A stretch of 64,000 nucleotides of DNA from Clostridia bacterium (GTDB taxonomy: Bacteria; Bacillota; Clostridia; Oscillospirales; Acutalibacteraceae). Positions 15,959-23,656 of this stretch are shown in pieces. Below the pieces are notes generated by a model. That model was not told where the DNA came from and did not search any database. It saw nothing but the letters and a program-made list of their open reading frames with translations. The position numbers were made by a program, and so were the translations under genes. How positions within the stretch are numbered: the first letter of the stretch is position 1; each line of letters starts with the position of its first letter. The stretch spans positions 1 through 64,000 of the forward strand of contig JAGAOT010000026.1 in NCBI GenBank assembly GCA_017623615.1. Direction: 5' to 3'.

Positions 15959-16144
15959 ATGAAAACTACACCTACATATATGTCAATCAACGATGCAGCA
16001 AAGACAAGCGGCATGAGTGCCCATTACATCAGAGACCTTGTAAAGGCTAACAAAATCAAACACGTCAAGTCAGGCATGAAGTATCTTATCAATTATCCGA
16101 AAATGATGGATTACTTTGAGTCTCTTGAAAACAACGCAGCATAA
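15959..16144 (+). CDS. Excisionase-like helix-turn-helix protein
   Basis: This 61-residue protein has the layout of small MerR-like DNA-binding excisionases: SINDAAKTSGMSAHYIRDLV forms the helix-turn-helix, NKIKHVKSGMKYLI the wing, and PKMMDYFESLE the C-terminal helix. Such proteins bend attachment-site DNA and direct the integrase towards excision; some also repress the integrase gene. GAAAGGAA lies just upstream of the ATG. It is 59 nt upstream of the integrase gene, the usual pairing. Confidence 0.82.
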   Translation: MKTTPTYMSINDAAKTSGMSAHYIRDLVKANKIKHVKSGMKYLINYPKMMDYFESLENNAA

Positions 16145-16203
16145 GATGCCTGTAAAAACAAAATATCATCTGCCCCTTCTGCACAGGAGGGGGCAGGTAA
16201 ATC

Positions 16204-17466
16204 ATGAACAATAACCGAAAGGATGAAAAAACAATGGCAAGTTCAACACCTATGTATAATAAGGATAAAGAATTAACGGGATACAGAATAAAGGTATCAA
16301 GAGGTTACGACGCCAACGGTAAACAGCTTACTCCCTATTCCATGGTTTGGAAATTGCCTGAAGACTGGTACAAGTGGGCTAAAAAGCGTCAGCAAAAAGA
16401 GCTTGATATTGCAAAAGCCAATTTTCAGGCTGCCTGCGACAGAGGTGAAGTCAAAACGAAAGCTGAAAAGTCAGCTGAGAAAAAAGCAATAGCAAAACAA
16501 CTTGCTGAAGAAGATCTGAAAAAGATGAGTTTTGCAGATGCTTTTGATTTATACATACACGAAACCAAGGAAATTAAAAAGATCAACACGATAACCGGTA
16601 TCAACACAACTATGAAAAGAGCATTAAGAATGTTTGGTAAAAGAAAAGTTGAGGATATAAGCGAGAACGACTGTCGGGCATACCTTGATTCTTTATATGA
16701 AGAGGACCTTGAAACATCCACCGTTCGTAAGCATTATGAAACACTGCACGCTTTTCTGACATGGTGCCTTGATGAGAAAAATATAATATCGTCTCATCCA
16801 ATGAAGAAAATCAAGAAGCCTATCATCAAAAAAGGCTCTGAAACAGTAGCTGTGTATTCTCTTGAAGAACTCAAAAGAATTATCGATTGCTCAAAGAACG
16901 AGCCTTTGATGTGGCAGGTAATGACGCTTCTTCTTGCTGACTCAGGAATGCGTCGCGGAGAAGCTTGTGCTTTGCGTTGGTCAGACATTGACTTATCAAC
17001 AGGAAGAGTGCATATCGTTAACAATGCTCAATACACCGAAGGTGAAGGCACATACGACACCACCACAAAATCCGGAAAAGACAGGGTTATCTATCTGAAC
17101 GATCAGGTTATCAAAATTCTTTCGGAATGGAAAGCACTTCAGAAAGAAGTAATCGAGGGGTTAGGTAAAAAAACTCCCACACACGTTTTTACACATCTTG
17201 ATTCGGGAAACAGAATAAATCCACAAGCCCCTACCGCTTATTTCAGAAAATTCGGAGAAAAATACGGCATCGAGGATTGCCACCCTCATAAGTTCAGACA
17301 CACAATGGCAACGCTTATGATTCAAAAAGGGGCAGATATCAAAACTGTTTCCGAAAAACTCGGACACAGATCAATTGAAATAACGCTTAAGTTATATGTA
17401 CATAGCAACGAAGATGCTCAGAAAACCGCAAACGAAAAATTCGCTTCACTTGTGTGGAACGGATAA
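16204..17466 (+). CDS. Tyrosine recombinase (site-specific integrase)
   Basis: The 420-residue protein has an N-terminal arm-binding domain, a SAM-like core-binding domain (FADAFDLYIHETKEIKK, VRKHYETLHAFLTWCLDE) and a C-terminal catalytic domain. Catalytic residues are visible: arginine in SGMRRGEACALRW near 250, HKFRH near 361-365, LGH near 385 and the nucleophile tyrosine in KLYVHS near 398. It resembles Tn916/phage-type integrases of Firmicutes. The first ATG at 16204 is used here; an in-frame ATG at 16234 behind AAAGGATG is possible. It would integrate and excise the element. The next gene starts 44 nt downstream. Confidence 0.93.
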   Translation: MNNNRKDEKTMASSTPMYNKDKELTGYRIKVSRGYDANGKQLTPYSMVWKLPEDWYKWAKKRQQKELDIAKANFQAACDRGEVKTKAEKSAEKKAIAKQLAEEDLKKMSFADAFDLYIHETKEIKKINTITGINTTMKRALRMFGKRKVEDISENDCRAYLDSLYEEDLETSTVRKHYETLHAFLTWCLDEKNIISSHPMKKIKKPIIKKGSETVAVYSLEELKRIIDCSKNEPLMWQVMTLLLADSGMRRGEACALRWSDIDLSTGRVHIVNNAQYTEGEGTYDTTTKSGKDRVIYLNDQVIKILSEWKALQKEVIEGLGKKTPTHVFTHLDSGNRINPQAPTAYFRKFGEKYGIEDCHPHKFRHTMATLMIQKGADIKTVSEKLGHRSIEITLKLYVHSNEDAQKTANEKFASLVWNG

Positions 17467-17510
17467 TCAACAATCAAACAACAAAATCTAAAAATGAAAG
17501 GAATTAAATT

Positions 17511-17903
17511 ATGTTTAGTATTATTAAAAACAGAGCAGAACTTGAAGAAATTCTGAATAGTGAGGACTATGCCAATAAAAAGTTGCATATACATGCTGCA
17601 GGACATCTTGCAAGGTTTGAACATCTTGATGAAAACGGCAAAAAAGTCCAACACACCGCTGATTGGCGTTACTTTATCGTGAGCGACTCCAAACACAGCG
17701 AAGAAACCATACGTTCAGAATTTTTCGATATGGTAAAACAAGATGAATTTACATCGAAAAAACATATGAAAATTGAAACAGATGCGTTACATAAAATTAT
17801 AGAAATGTACTCTTCAGAAACAGAATCCATTCTATATTATGGCTTTTGGGGTTCTCCTGAGCTTGAAAAGGATGATATTAAAGACTTTTTAAACAATCTT
17901 TAA
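17511..17903 (+). CDS. Unknown protein downstream of the integrase
   Basis: I do not recognise this 130-residue soluble protein. It starts FSIIKNRAELEEILNSEDY, contains HIHAAGHLARFEHLDENGK and ADWRYFIVSDSKHSEE, and ends in an acidic helix (ELEKDDIKDFLNNL). There is no signal peptide or membrane segment. AAAGGAA precedes the ATG by 9 nt. It is the last gene of the element on the integrase side, a place where host-interaction or cargo genes are common. It is followed by the hairpin at 17946-17984. Confidence 0.75.
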   Translation: MFSIIKNRAELEEILNSEDYANKKLHIHAAGHLARFEHLDENGKKVQHTADWRYFIVSDSKHSEETIRSEFFDMVKQDEFTSKKHMKIETDALHKIIEMYSSETESILYYGFWGSPELEKDDIKDFLNNL

Positions 17904-17945
17904 GTTTAATGGTAGCGTTCCAAATATTATGACAGTCTAAATTTA

Positions 17946-17984
17946 AAACCACAGGTTCGGTTTAACCGCCGAATCTGTGGTTTC
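17946..17984. terminator. Long hairpin at the end of the mobile element
   Basis: AAACCACAGGTTCGG pairs with CCGAATCTGTGGTTT (one G-U pair) around a 7-9 nt loop and is followed by CCTTAATTTT. It serves as terminator for the plus-strand genes and can act for the minus-strand gene. Its right arm recurs near 19559. Confidence 0.75.
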
Positions 17985-17997
17985 CTTAATTTTAATA

Positions 17998-19467
17998 TTA
18001 TGATTTCAGTTTATATCTGCGATTTTTATTGTTACCCTCCGGCACGATAATATCATTTGAAATCATTTCGCTCAATATTTCCTTAAGCCTTGAACTTTTC
18101 AGCCCGACAAGTTCAGCAAGCTCTGAACTTTTTGCAGAAGCGTTTGTTGTCAGATATTCTATAATGGCCTGCTTATATGCAAGGGTCTTTATCGCCGCTT
18201 TTTTATCGCCGCTTTTTATCGCCGCTTTTTTATCGCCGCTTTTTATCGCCGCTTTTTTCAGCGGAAGCGATAGTGTTATGCGTTCAGGATCAAACTCCTC
18301 ACTGATTGCCGGTGCAGACCAACCTTGCTTGTTCCAAACACTGTAGATATTCGGAATACCGCTTCCTGCACGTTCACCGATATCTATAAGGGTAAACATT
18401 TTCATAAGCACTGTATTTCTTGGATCGGATATTCCGCCGGATTTGGCAGCTTCAAGCTCTATTCTGAAACCACCCGGATTTGAAATCGTGATTTCATCAG
18501 GTTTATTTATGATAACAATTCCTCTGGTTCCGTGATAGTCGGAGTTTATAAGGCAGTTTGCCAAAGCCTCACGAACTGCAATATGGACAGAGGTATCTTC
18601 AACACGAATTCCGTTTTCAATCTTAAAAGGTACCTTGATATTTTGCGAAATTTTGTTGTATACCCGAAAGTAGAAATCGTAGATATTGCCGCTCCATTCG
18701 CCTGAAGATGAAACTATTCTGTCTGTCCAACGGGTTGTGTCATCATATTGTTCCTGATAATCCAGAAAATATGACGGGAATTCACGAACAATTTCATATT
18801 CGTGACCAAACATCAGAAGACCCGCAACGGTAGGATGACGCTTACCATCATCACCTCTGCCGACTGCTCCCAACCTCAAGAGAAAATCCTCGTCTTCTAA
18901 GGTTTCCCAAACGTGTCCCGGTTTGGAATGCTTCATGCGCATACGATAGCTGTGAACGCTTTCAAAGTCAAAAACATCCAAATCCATTTCGTTCAAAACC
19001 AGCATATCCTGAGATTTGATTGATGCATCCCGTATCATTGCGTTAATTTCTTCTTTTGTGCACTTATAGTCACCCTCACCGTTTCGGCGATAGCTGTTGA
19101 TATAATTGCCGTCAAGATAAACAGGGCGGTCGGAACGCTGTGCTCTGGGAACATTTATTACAACTATCTGATTTCCGTCAACATCCTTCACATAAACATC
19201 TTTATTTGAAAGAATATTTGCACTGACTTTCTGTGAATTATTAATAATATCCCAGAAATCTTTGATAAGCTTATCCGGATCAGGAATATTGATAGGGTGA
19301 AGAGTTTTGTCTGCATATTCTTCAACGCCAAGCAATATTACTCCGCCTATTGTGTTGGCAAAAGCCGAATATGTTTCCCAAATGCTGTGGGGCAATCCGC
19401 CTAAAGCTTTTTTAGCTTCAATGCGGTTGTTTTCTTTATATTTTTCAAGACTTGAGAAATCGAGCAA
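17998..19467 (-). CDS. AlbA_2/Schlafen-domain ATP-binding transcriptional regulator-like protein
   Basis: The N-terminal part (ENNRIEAKKALGGLPHSIWETYSAFANT, then GGVILLGVEE) is the AlbA_2 divergent domain. The centre (SVHIAVREALANCLINSDYHG, ISNPGGFR, RAGSGIPNIYSVW) is the HATPase_c_4-type module. The C-terminus is a winged helix (AKSSELAELVGLKSSRLKEIL). The gene frame is open to 19539, but that start lies inside the -35 box. AGAGGTG followed 6 nt later by TTG at 19467 is the better start (489 residues). Between ATPase and winged helix, residues AAIKSGDKK repeat in tandem; the DNA there is a 13/14-bp slippage-prone repeat. Function unknown, probably regulatory. Confidence 0.86.
   Translation of the reverse strand: MLDFSSLEKYKENNRIEAKKALGGLPHSIWETYSAFANTIGGVILLGVEEYADKTLHPINIPDPDKLIKDFWDIINNSQKVSANILSNKDVYVKDVDGNQIVVINVPRAQRSDRPVYLDGNYINSYRRNGEGDYKCTKEEINAMIRDASIKSQDMLVLNEMDLDVFDFESVHSYRMRMKHSKPGHVWETLEDEDFLLRLGAVGRGDDGKRHPTVAGLLMFGHEYEIVREFPSYFLDYQEQYDDTTRWTDRIVSSSGEWSGNIYDFYFRVYNKISQNIKVPFKIENGIRVEDTSVHIAVREALANCLINSDYHGTRGIVIINKPDEITISNPGGFRIELEAAKSGGISDPRNTVLMKMFTLIDIGERAGSGIPNIYSVWNKQGWSAPAISEEFDPERITLSLPLKKAAIKSGDKKAAIKSGDKKAAIKTLAYKQAIIEYLTTNASAKSSELAELVGLKSSRLKEILSEMISNDIIVPEGNNKNRRYKLKS
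18191..18258 (-). repeat. Frame-sensitive tandem repeat inside the AlbA_2 gene
   Basis: ATCGCCGC occurs five times (18191, 18205, 18218, 18232, 18245) with spacers of alternating 6 and 5 T. The full unit is 27 bp and in frame; half units are 13 or 14 bp and out of frame. Confidence 0.9.
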
Positions 19468-19510
19468 TTCTTTCACCTCTGCTAATATTATATGTCGTTC
19501 TTTGAAATTC

Positions 19511-19539
19511 AGTATAGCACACTTTTCTGAATATATCAA
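19511..19539 (-). promoter_or_regulatory. Promoter of the AlbA_2-domain gene
   Basis: On the minus strand TTGATA (19534-19539) and TATACT (19511-19516) are 17 bp apart. This placement rules out translation from the start at 19539 and supports the downstream TTG. Confidence 0.75.
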
Positions 19540-19632
19540 CGCTATTTATTTCAAACCAAATCTGTGGTTTTTTCTTAATTATTGACAAAATATTGACATT
19601 TTGGATTTTGAGATTATTCTTAAAAAGAAAAG

Positions 19633-19668
19633 AACCCTTGGAACCGCTCTGATTCCAAGGGTTTTCGA
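19633..19668 (-). terminator. Terminator of rplM-rpsI
   Basis: On the minus strand CCCTTGGAA and TTCCAAGGG form a 9-bp stem around a short loop and are followed by TTCTTTTC and further T. It lies 20 nt after the rpsI stop codon. Confidence 0.88.
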
Positions 19669-19688
19669 TAATCCCCATTCGGGATAAA

Positions 19689-20087
19689 TTATCTCTTTGA
19701 GAACTGGGGTGCACGGCGTGCGCCTTTGAGACCGTACTTCTTTCTTTCCTTCATTCTGGGGTCTCTGGTGAGGAAACCTGCCTTCTTGAGGGCGGGACGA
19801 AGGTTTTCGTCATACTGAAGAAGTGCTCTTGCGATACCGTGGCGGATTGCGCCTGCCTGGCCGGTAACGCCGCCGCCGCCTACACGGCAAACGATGTCAA
19901 ACTTCTCTGCTGTGTCTGTGAGAGCGAGAGGCTGACGAACGATGAGCTTGAGTGTTTCAAGACCGAAATAATCGTCGATATCTCTGTCATTGATTGTGAT
20001 TTTGCCTGTGCCTGCGTAAACGCGTACTCTGGCAACGGAGCTCTTTCTGCGGCCTGTGCCGTAGAAATAAGGATTTGAATCGTACAT
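19689..20087 (-). CDS. rpsI: 30S ribosomal protein S9
   Basis: The 132-residue protein has the S9 hallmarks: [18 protein letters not shown] at the N-terminus, [10 protein letters not shown], the [20 protein letters not shown] block and a basic C-terminus [16 protein letters not shown] whose last residues reach the P-site tRNA. It follows rplM by 19 nt in the conserved two-gene order. GGAGG in the spacer is the ribosome binding site. The ten residues before the canonical GTGRRK are normal for Clostridia. Confidence 0.98.
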   Translation of the reverse strand: MYDSNPYFYGTGRRKSSVARVRVYAGTGKITINDRDIDDYFGLETLKLIVRQPLALTDTAEKFDIVCRVGGGGVTGQAGAIRHGIARALLQYDENLRPALKKAGFLTRDPRMKERKKYGLKGARRAPQFSKR

Positions 20088-20106
20088 TATTTATAGCCTC
20101 CCTTTC

Positions 20107-20535
20107 TTAAAATTCCCATGCTTCGGGCTTCTGAGCTGCATGAATGTGTTCTGCGCCCTTGAATACGCGAAGTCTGGTGAGTGCCTGACGGCCGATAACT
20201 GTGTCGGGAATCATGCCCTTAACAGCGAGTGTCATTGCGAGGTCAGCTCTGGTCTTCATAAGAGTGCTGTACTTAACCTCTTTGAGATGGCCGATGTAGC
20301 CTGTGTGACGGTAATACATTTTCTGATTAAGCTTGTTGCCTGTCAGAACTGCTTTTTCAGCGTTGATGATGATAACGTGGTCGCCGCAGTCAGCATGAGG
20401 AGTGAAGATAGCCTTGGTCTTGCCGCGAAGAAGCTTTGCAGCCTCAACAGCAACTTTACCCATGGGCTTGCCTGCTGCATCGATAACATACCACTTACGG
20501 ACGATGTCGCCCGCTTTAGGCATATAAGTTGACAT
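20107..20535 (-). CDS. rplM: 50S ribosomal protein L13
   Basis: From ATG 20535 the protein has 142 residues, the family's usual length. GGAGGTAAAG lies 4-11 nt upstream, while an 18-residue extension to 20589 would cross the -10 box region and can be dismissed. Conserved segments include YMPKAGDIVRKWYVIDA, LRGKTKAIFTPHADCGD, YRHTGYIGHLKEV and the internal MIPDTVIGRQALTRLRVF. It begins the rplM-rpsI operon behind a strong promoter. L13 is an early assembly protein of the large subunit. Confidence 0.98.
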   Translation of the reverse strand: MSTYMPKAGDIVRKWYVIDAAGKPMGKVAVEAAKLLRGKTKAIFTPHADCGDHVIIINAEKAVLTGNKLNQKMYYRHTGYIGHLKEVKYSTLMKTRADLAMTLAVKGMIPDTVIGRQALTRLRVFKGAEHIHAAQKPEAWEF

Positions 20536-20570
20536 AACTTTACCTCCGATTAATTTTTTCGTGCCTGCAT

Positions 20571-20599
20571 ATATTATCACAAGCTTCAAATATTGTCAA
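20571..20599 (-). promoter_or_regulatory. rplM-rpsI promoter
   Basis: On the minus strand TTGACA (20594-20599) and TAATAT (20571-20576) are 17 bp apart, about 36 nt before the rplM start codon. This is a near-consensus housekeeping promoter. Confidence 0.87.
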
Positions 20600-20764
20600 T
20601 ACATTTTTTTGGATTTTTTAATTTACATTCTGCAATCTCTTGTTTTCTCGTTTTTTCTCTCGTTTTCATAGCAAAAGCTCACTTACGATTTACGAAAAAA
20701 TTTCTTTTTTGTTTGGAAAACGGAGGTTGTTAAGCGGATTTGGGTATTGAATATATAAGGTATA

Positions 20765-20798
20765 AAAAAGCGGCTTGCAATTCAGCAAGCCGCTTTAA
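20765..20798 (-). terminator. Terminator of the Gfo/Idh gene
   Basis: AAAGCGGCTTGC and GCAAGCCGCTTT form a 12-bp stem around a short loop; on the minus strand a run of T follows. The same GCGGCTTGC stem is used by the terminator at 46507-46552. Confidence 0.88.
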
Positions 20799-20812
20799 AC
20801 ATGTTTGTTTGA

Positions 20813-21952
20813 TTAGATTTCGGGGATATCGAGTTCGATTTCTCTGCCGAGCTCTGCGGAGCGGGAGATACCGTCGATGATAGCCTGATTGTAAAGAATC
20901 TGGCTGCAGGGAACGGGAGCTTCGCCGCCTTCCTTAACAGCATCGATGAATGAGCGAATCTTGATATCGAAGCAGTCAACATCGTTGTGCTTCATGGGGA
21001 TATATGTTTCAATCTGCTCGCCTGCGATTTCGTGATAGATAACGAGCGGACCGCCGATGCTTCCGTTCCAGCATTCGGTTGAGGGAACTCTGACGGAGCC
21101 CTTTGTGCCCATGATGATTGTGTCACCCGGTGTGTCAAGGTTCATTGCCCATGCAATTCTGAAGTCGAGGATAATTCCGCCCTCAAGACGAATGAAGCCT
21201 GCGGCAAAGTCGTCAACGCCGAAAACGTCGTGGTGCTCATAGCTGGGGCTCTTGCCGAAGAAATCGGATTTGTAGCCCGAAACGGTCAGGGGCTTGGGAT
21301 AGCCGATTGAGTTGAGGACCATGTCGAGTGAATAGCAGCCGATGTCGCCGAGAGCGCCGATGCCTGCTGTTTCTTTTTCAATGAAAGAGGTGCCGAAGGG
21401 GGTGGGGATGCCTCTTCTTCTGCCGCCGCCTGTCTGGATGTAATAAATCTTGCCGAGCTCGCCGCTCTGAACAACCTTTTTGAGCATCTTCATGTTCTCG
21501 TCAAATCTGGGCTGGAAGCCGATTGAAAGAACAGCATCGCTTGCCTTTTCAGCCTTGCAGATTGCAACGGCTTCGTCAAGAGTAACGCACATGGGTTTTT
21601 CAAGAAGAACGCTTACGCCGTGTTCAAGGGCATAAATTGCGCATTCCGCGTGGGTTGCGTTGTAGGTGCAAACGCTTACCGCGTCGCACATGCCGGAGTC
21701 GATGAGCTCCTTGTGGCTGGGGAAGAATGCAACGTTTTCGCCAACGTTGTATCTTTCGCAGAAAGCCTCTGCCTTGCCGGGAACAAGGTCTGCCGCGGCA
21801 ACAATCTCAACATCGGGGCATTTCTGATATGCCTTAACGTGAGCCTCTGCAATCCAGCCTGTGCCGATGATGCCGACCTTGACCTTTTTGCTCATGTCGA
21901 TAACTTTTTCCTCTGCGGGAGCTTCTTTGAACTTATCAAGAATGTTTGACAT
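20813..21952 (-). CDS. Gfo/Idh/MocA-family NAD(P)-dependent oxidoreductase
   Basis: The 379-residue protein has an N-terminal Rossmann fold with VGIIGTGWIAEAHVKAY (about residues 26-42) and the family motif LLEKPMC near 118, where the lysine is catalytic. The C-terminal alpha/beta domain carries GALGDIGCYSLDMVLN, with the conserved aspartate and histidine-equivalent region. An extra 20 residues precede the usual start, but GGTGAGG before ATG 21952 supports it. Family members oxidise sugars, inositols or sugar acids. The isomerase gene upstream, 147 nt away and on the same strand, suggests a joint pathway for a modified sugar; the substrate cannot be named. Confidence 0.9.
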   Translation of the reverse strand: MSNILDKFKEAPAEEKVIDMSKKVKVGIIGTGWIAEAHVKAYQKCPDVEIVAAADLVPGKAEAFCERYNVGENVAFFPSHKELIDSGMCDAVSVCTYNATHAECAIYALEHGVSVLLEKPMCVTLDEAVAICKAEKASDAVLSIGFQPRFDENMKMLKKVVQSGELGKIYYIQTGGGRRRGIPTPFGTSFIEKETAGIGALGDIGCYSLDMVLNSIGYPKPLTVSGYKSDFFGKSPSYEHHDVFGVDDFAAGFIRLEGGIILDFRIAWAMNLDTPGDTIIMGTKGSVRVPSTECWNGSIGGPLVIYHEIAGEQIETYIPMKHNDVDCFDIKIRSFIDAVKEGGEAPVPCSQILYNQAIIDGISRSAELGREIELDIPEI

Positions 21953-21972
21953 AATATTACCTCACCTGAAAA

Positions 21973-22099
21973 TTATTTTTAAGTGAATAGTTAAAGGTGA
22001 AGAGTTTTTGGCGGGAGTTGCCCACACCCGATTATATCAGGTTATAGGCGGAGCCTATCCTTAACTTTTCACTTTTCAATATTCACTTTTAACTTAAAA
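21973..22099. repeat. MITE-like imperfect palindrome between isomerase and Gfo/Idh genes
   Basis: AAGTGAATAGTTAAAGGTGA and AGAGTT on the left are mirrored by AACTTTTCACTTTTC and ATTCACTTTTAACTT on the right, spanning about 125 bp with a central GGCGGAGCCTATCC. It directly borders the isomerase stop codon. Such GTGAAAAGT-type palindromes are dispersed in Clostridial genomes. Confidence 0.6.
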
Positions 22100-22927
22100 T
22101 TACCAATTAAGTGTACGGAGATATTCTCTGCTGAGCTTAACCGAATTAAGCGGGGTGTCACCCTTTGCGGGGCTGTCCTGCTCAACAACAACCCAGTTTG
22201 CGCCTGCATCCTCGCAAGCGGCAAGAATTGCGGGCATATCCTGAACACCGTAGCCAACGGGCATAAAGGAGAATGCATCCTCCTCTTCCTCCTGACCGCC
22301 TTCGTCGTCGATGCCGATGAGGTCATAGAGCTTGCCGAGCTTGTCGCCGCTCTTCTTAAAGTCCTTGAGGTGAACAACGGGGCATCTGCCTGCATATTTT
22401 TCGATGTATTCTGCGGGATTTACGCCTGCAACGTTTACCCAGCAGGTGTCAATCTCTGTTTGAAGCAGGTCTGCGGGGATTGTTGAATAAAGAACATCGA
22501 GCGCATATTCCTCGCCGATTTTGACAAATTCAAAATCATGGTTATGATAAAGGAGCTGAATGCCGAGCTTTTTTGCCGCTTCGCCTATTTTGCGAATGCC
22601 CTCAACCGTTGCGGCAAAGCCGTCGGTGCCGGGTCTGCACTCCTCTGTAAGATAGGGAACGGCAACATATTTGCAGCCGATTTCCGCATAGTCGGCAAGC
22701 ACCTTTTCGGGGTCTTCAAGCATGTCATAATAGGGAACATGGGCGGAGATGGGGGTAATGCCGATTTCTTCGCAGAAAGCCTTGATTTTTGAGGGCTCTT
22801 CACCGAAAAGGCCTGCAAATTCAACGCCGTCATAGCCCAAATCCTTCATTTTTTGAATTGTGCCGTAAAAATCCTTTTCCATTTCATCCCTGACGGAATA
22901 GAGCTGAACCGCTACGGGCAGCTTCAT
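22100..22927 (-). CDS. Sugar phosphate isomerase/epimerase (xylose isomerase-like TIM barrel)
   Basis: The 275-residue protein starts MKLPVAVQLYSVRDEMEKD, the standard opening of the AP-endonuclease-2/xylose-isomerase-like barrel. Metal-site segments are visible: LLYHNHDFEF, TEIDTCWVNVAG, VVHLKDF and VVEQDSP near the C-terminus. The family includes inosose dehydratases, hydroxypyruvate isomerases and epimerases, so the exact reaction is open. It precedes the Gfo/Idh gene in transcription. The unusually acidic EEGGQEEEEDAF-like loop near residue 215 is an insertion compared with typical members. Confidence 0.88.
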   Translation of the reverse strand: MKLPVAVQLYSVRDEMEKDFYGTIQKMKDLGYDGVEFAGLFGEEPSKIKAFCEEIGITPISAHVPYYDMLEDPEKVLADYAEIGCKYVAVPYLTEECRPGTDGFAATVEGIRKIGEAAKKLGIQLLYHNHDFEFVKIGEEYALDVLYSTIPADLLQTEIDTCWVNVAGVNPAEYIEKYAGRCPVVHLKDFKKSGDKLGKLYDLIGIDDEGGQEEEEDAFSFMPVGYGVQDMPAILAACEDAGANWVVVEQDSPAKGDTPLNSVKLSREYLRTLNW

Positions 22928-22997
22928 TTGAAATCACTCCTATTTTTTTGATTACGCTATATATAGTAGCACATCTTTTCGAATGATACAAGACAAA

Positions 22998-23447
22998 TTA
23001 TTCATTTTCACCGAGATATTTTTCCGCAATTTCCGCCGCGCAGCGAACAAGCTCCGCGCAGGGGCGTTTTTTATAGTATTCCTTTGTGCGCTCTTCGGGA
23101 ACGGGGGAGGAGCTTTTTTCGGAAAGCCCGAGAAGCTCGCGGCATATGATAGAGCCGTTTTCTTCTTTGAAATCGTTCGCCGCTTTCTGAATAAGCGCAT
23201 AAAGTTCTTTTTTCTTTTCGTGGTCGTTGGGGTCGGTTGATGCGAATTCGTTTGAAAGCACCATTATCATGCCGCTCACCGCGCCGCATACCTCGCGCAT
23301 TCTGCCCATGCCGCCGCCGAAGCCCGCGGAAAGGCGAAGCGCATCGTCCTTTGACAAATTTGTTTCTTCAAGAAAAGCGCAAAAAACCGCCTGACAGCAG
23401 TTACAGCCGTTTTCGAAAAGCTCTTTTGCATTGTCTGCTCTGTTCAT
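22998..23447 (-). CDS. C_GCAxxG_C_C family (putative redox/metal) protein
   Basis: From ATG 23447 (behind CGGAGG) the protein has 149 residues. It shows the defining cysteine pattern: NGCNCCQAVFCAF near residues 13-25, FGGGMGRMREVCGAVSGMIM near 45-65, and a later cysteine in IICRELLG plus RPCAELVR. Family members are small cytoplasmic proteins thought to bind a metal cluster or act in redox chemistry; no reaction is established. It is a single gene, divergent from the secreted-protein cluster. The 25-residue upstream extension of the frame has no start support. Confidence 0.85.
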   Translation of the reverse strand: MNRADNAKELFENGCNCCQAVFCAFLEETNLSKDDALRLSAGFGGGMGRMREVCGAVSGMIMVLSNEFASTDPNDHEKKKELYALIQKAANDFKEENGSIICRELLGLSEKSSSPVPEERTKEYYKKRPCAELVRCAAEIAEKYLGENE

Positions 23448-23656
23448 GAGATTACCTCCGAAAAAATACTGATTTAATTTTAATACAATATCATAAAAAG
23501 TCAAGAAAACGGCGAAAAACAAGTTTATTTTAATTTGTTTTCCTAAAATTTAATAAAATGTTTAAAAAATCCTATTCCATTTTGGCGAATGATGTGTTAT
23601 AATTCAACTAACCACTCTCTGAAATGAGTGAAAAATATAAAACGGAGGAAATCAAA

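Larger units (their letters stand above)
12000..17990 (+). mobile_element. Integrated mobile element (integrase, excisionase, replication initiator)
   Basis: A plus-strand block of seven genes separates two minus-strand units (fic-hsd and the AlbA/rpsI side). It ends in a replication-initiator-like gene, a small excisionase-like gene, a tyrosine integrase and one unknown, the usual order for small integrative elements. No relaxase, coupling protein or conjugation gene is seen, so it would need outside help for transfer. The boundaries are uncertain: I could not find a pair of long attachment repeats. The hairpin at 17946-17984 and its partial copy near 19559 are the best right-end candidates; there is no tRNA target. 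Confidence 0.55.

Noticed and set aside
18191..18258. Sequencing or assembly artefact in the AlbA_2 gene repeat
   Set aside because: The frame stays open through the repeat and the encoded AAIKSGDKK units are regular, so the stated length is consistent with a functional gene.
17904..19690. tRNA gene as integration target beside the integrase
   Set aside because: No cloverleaf-like sequence or CCA end was found on either strand near the integrase or rpsI.
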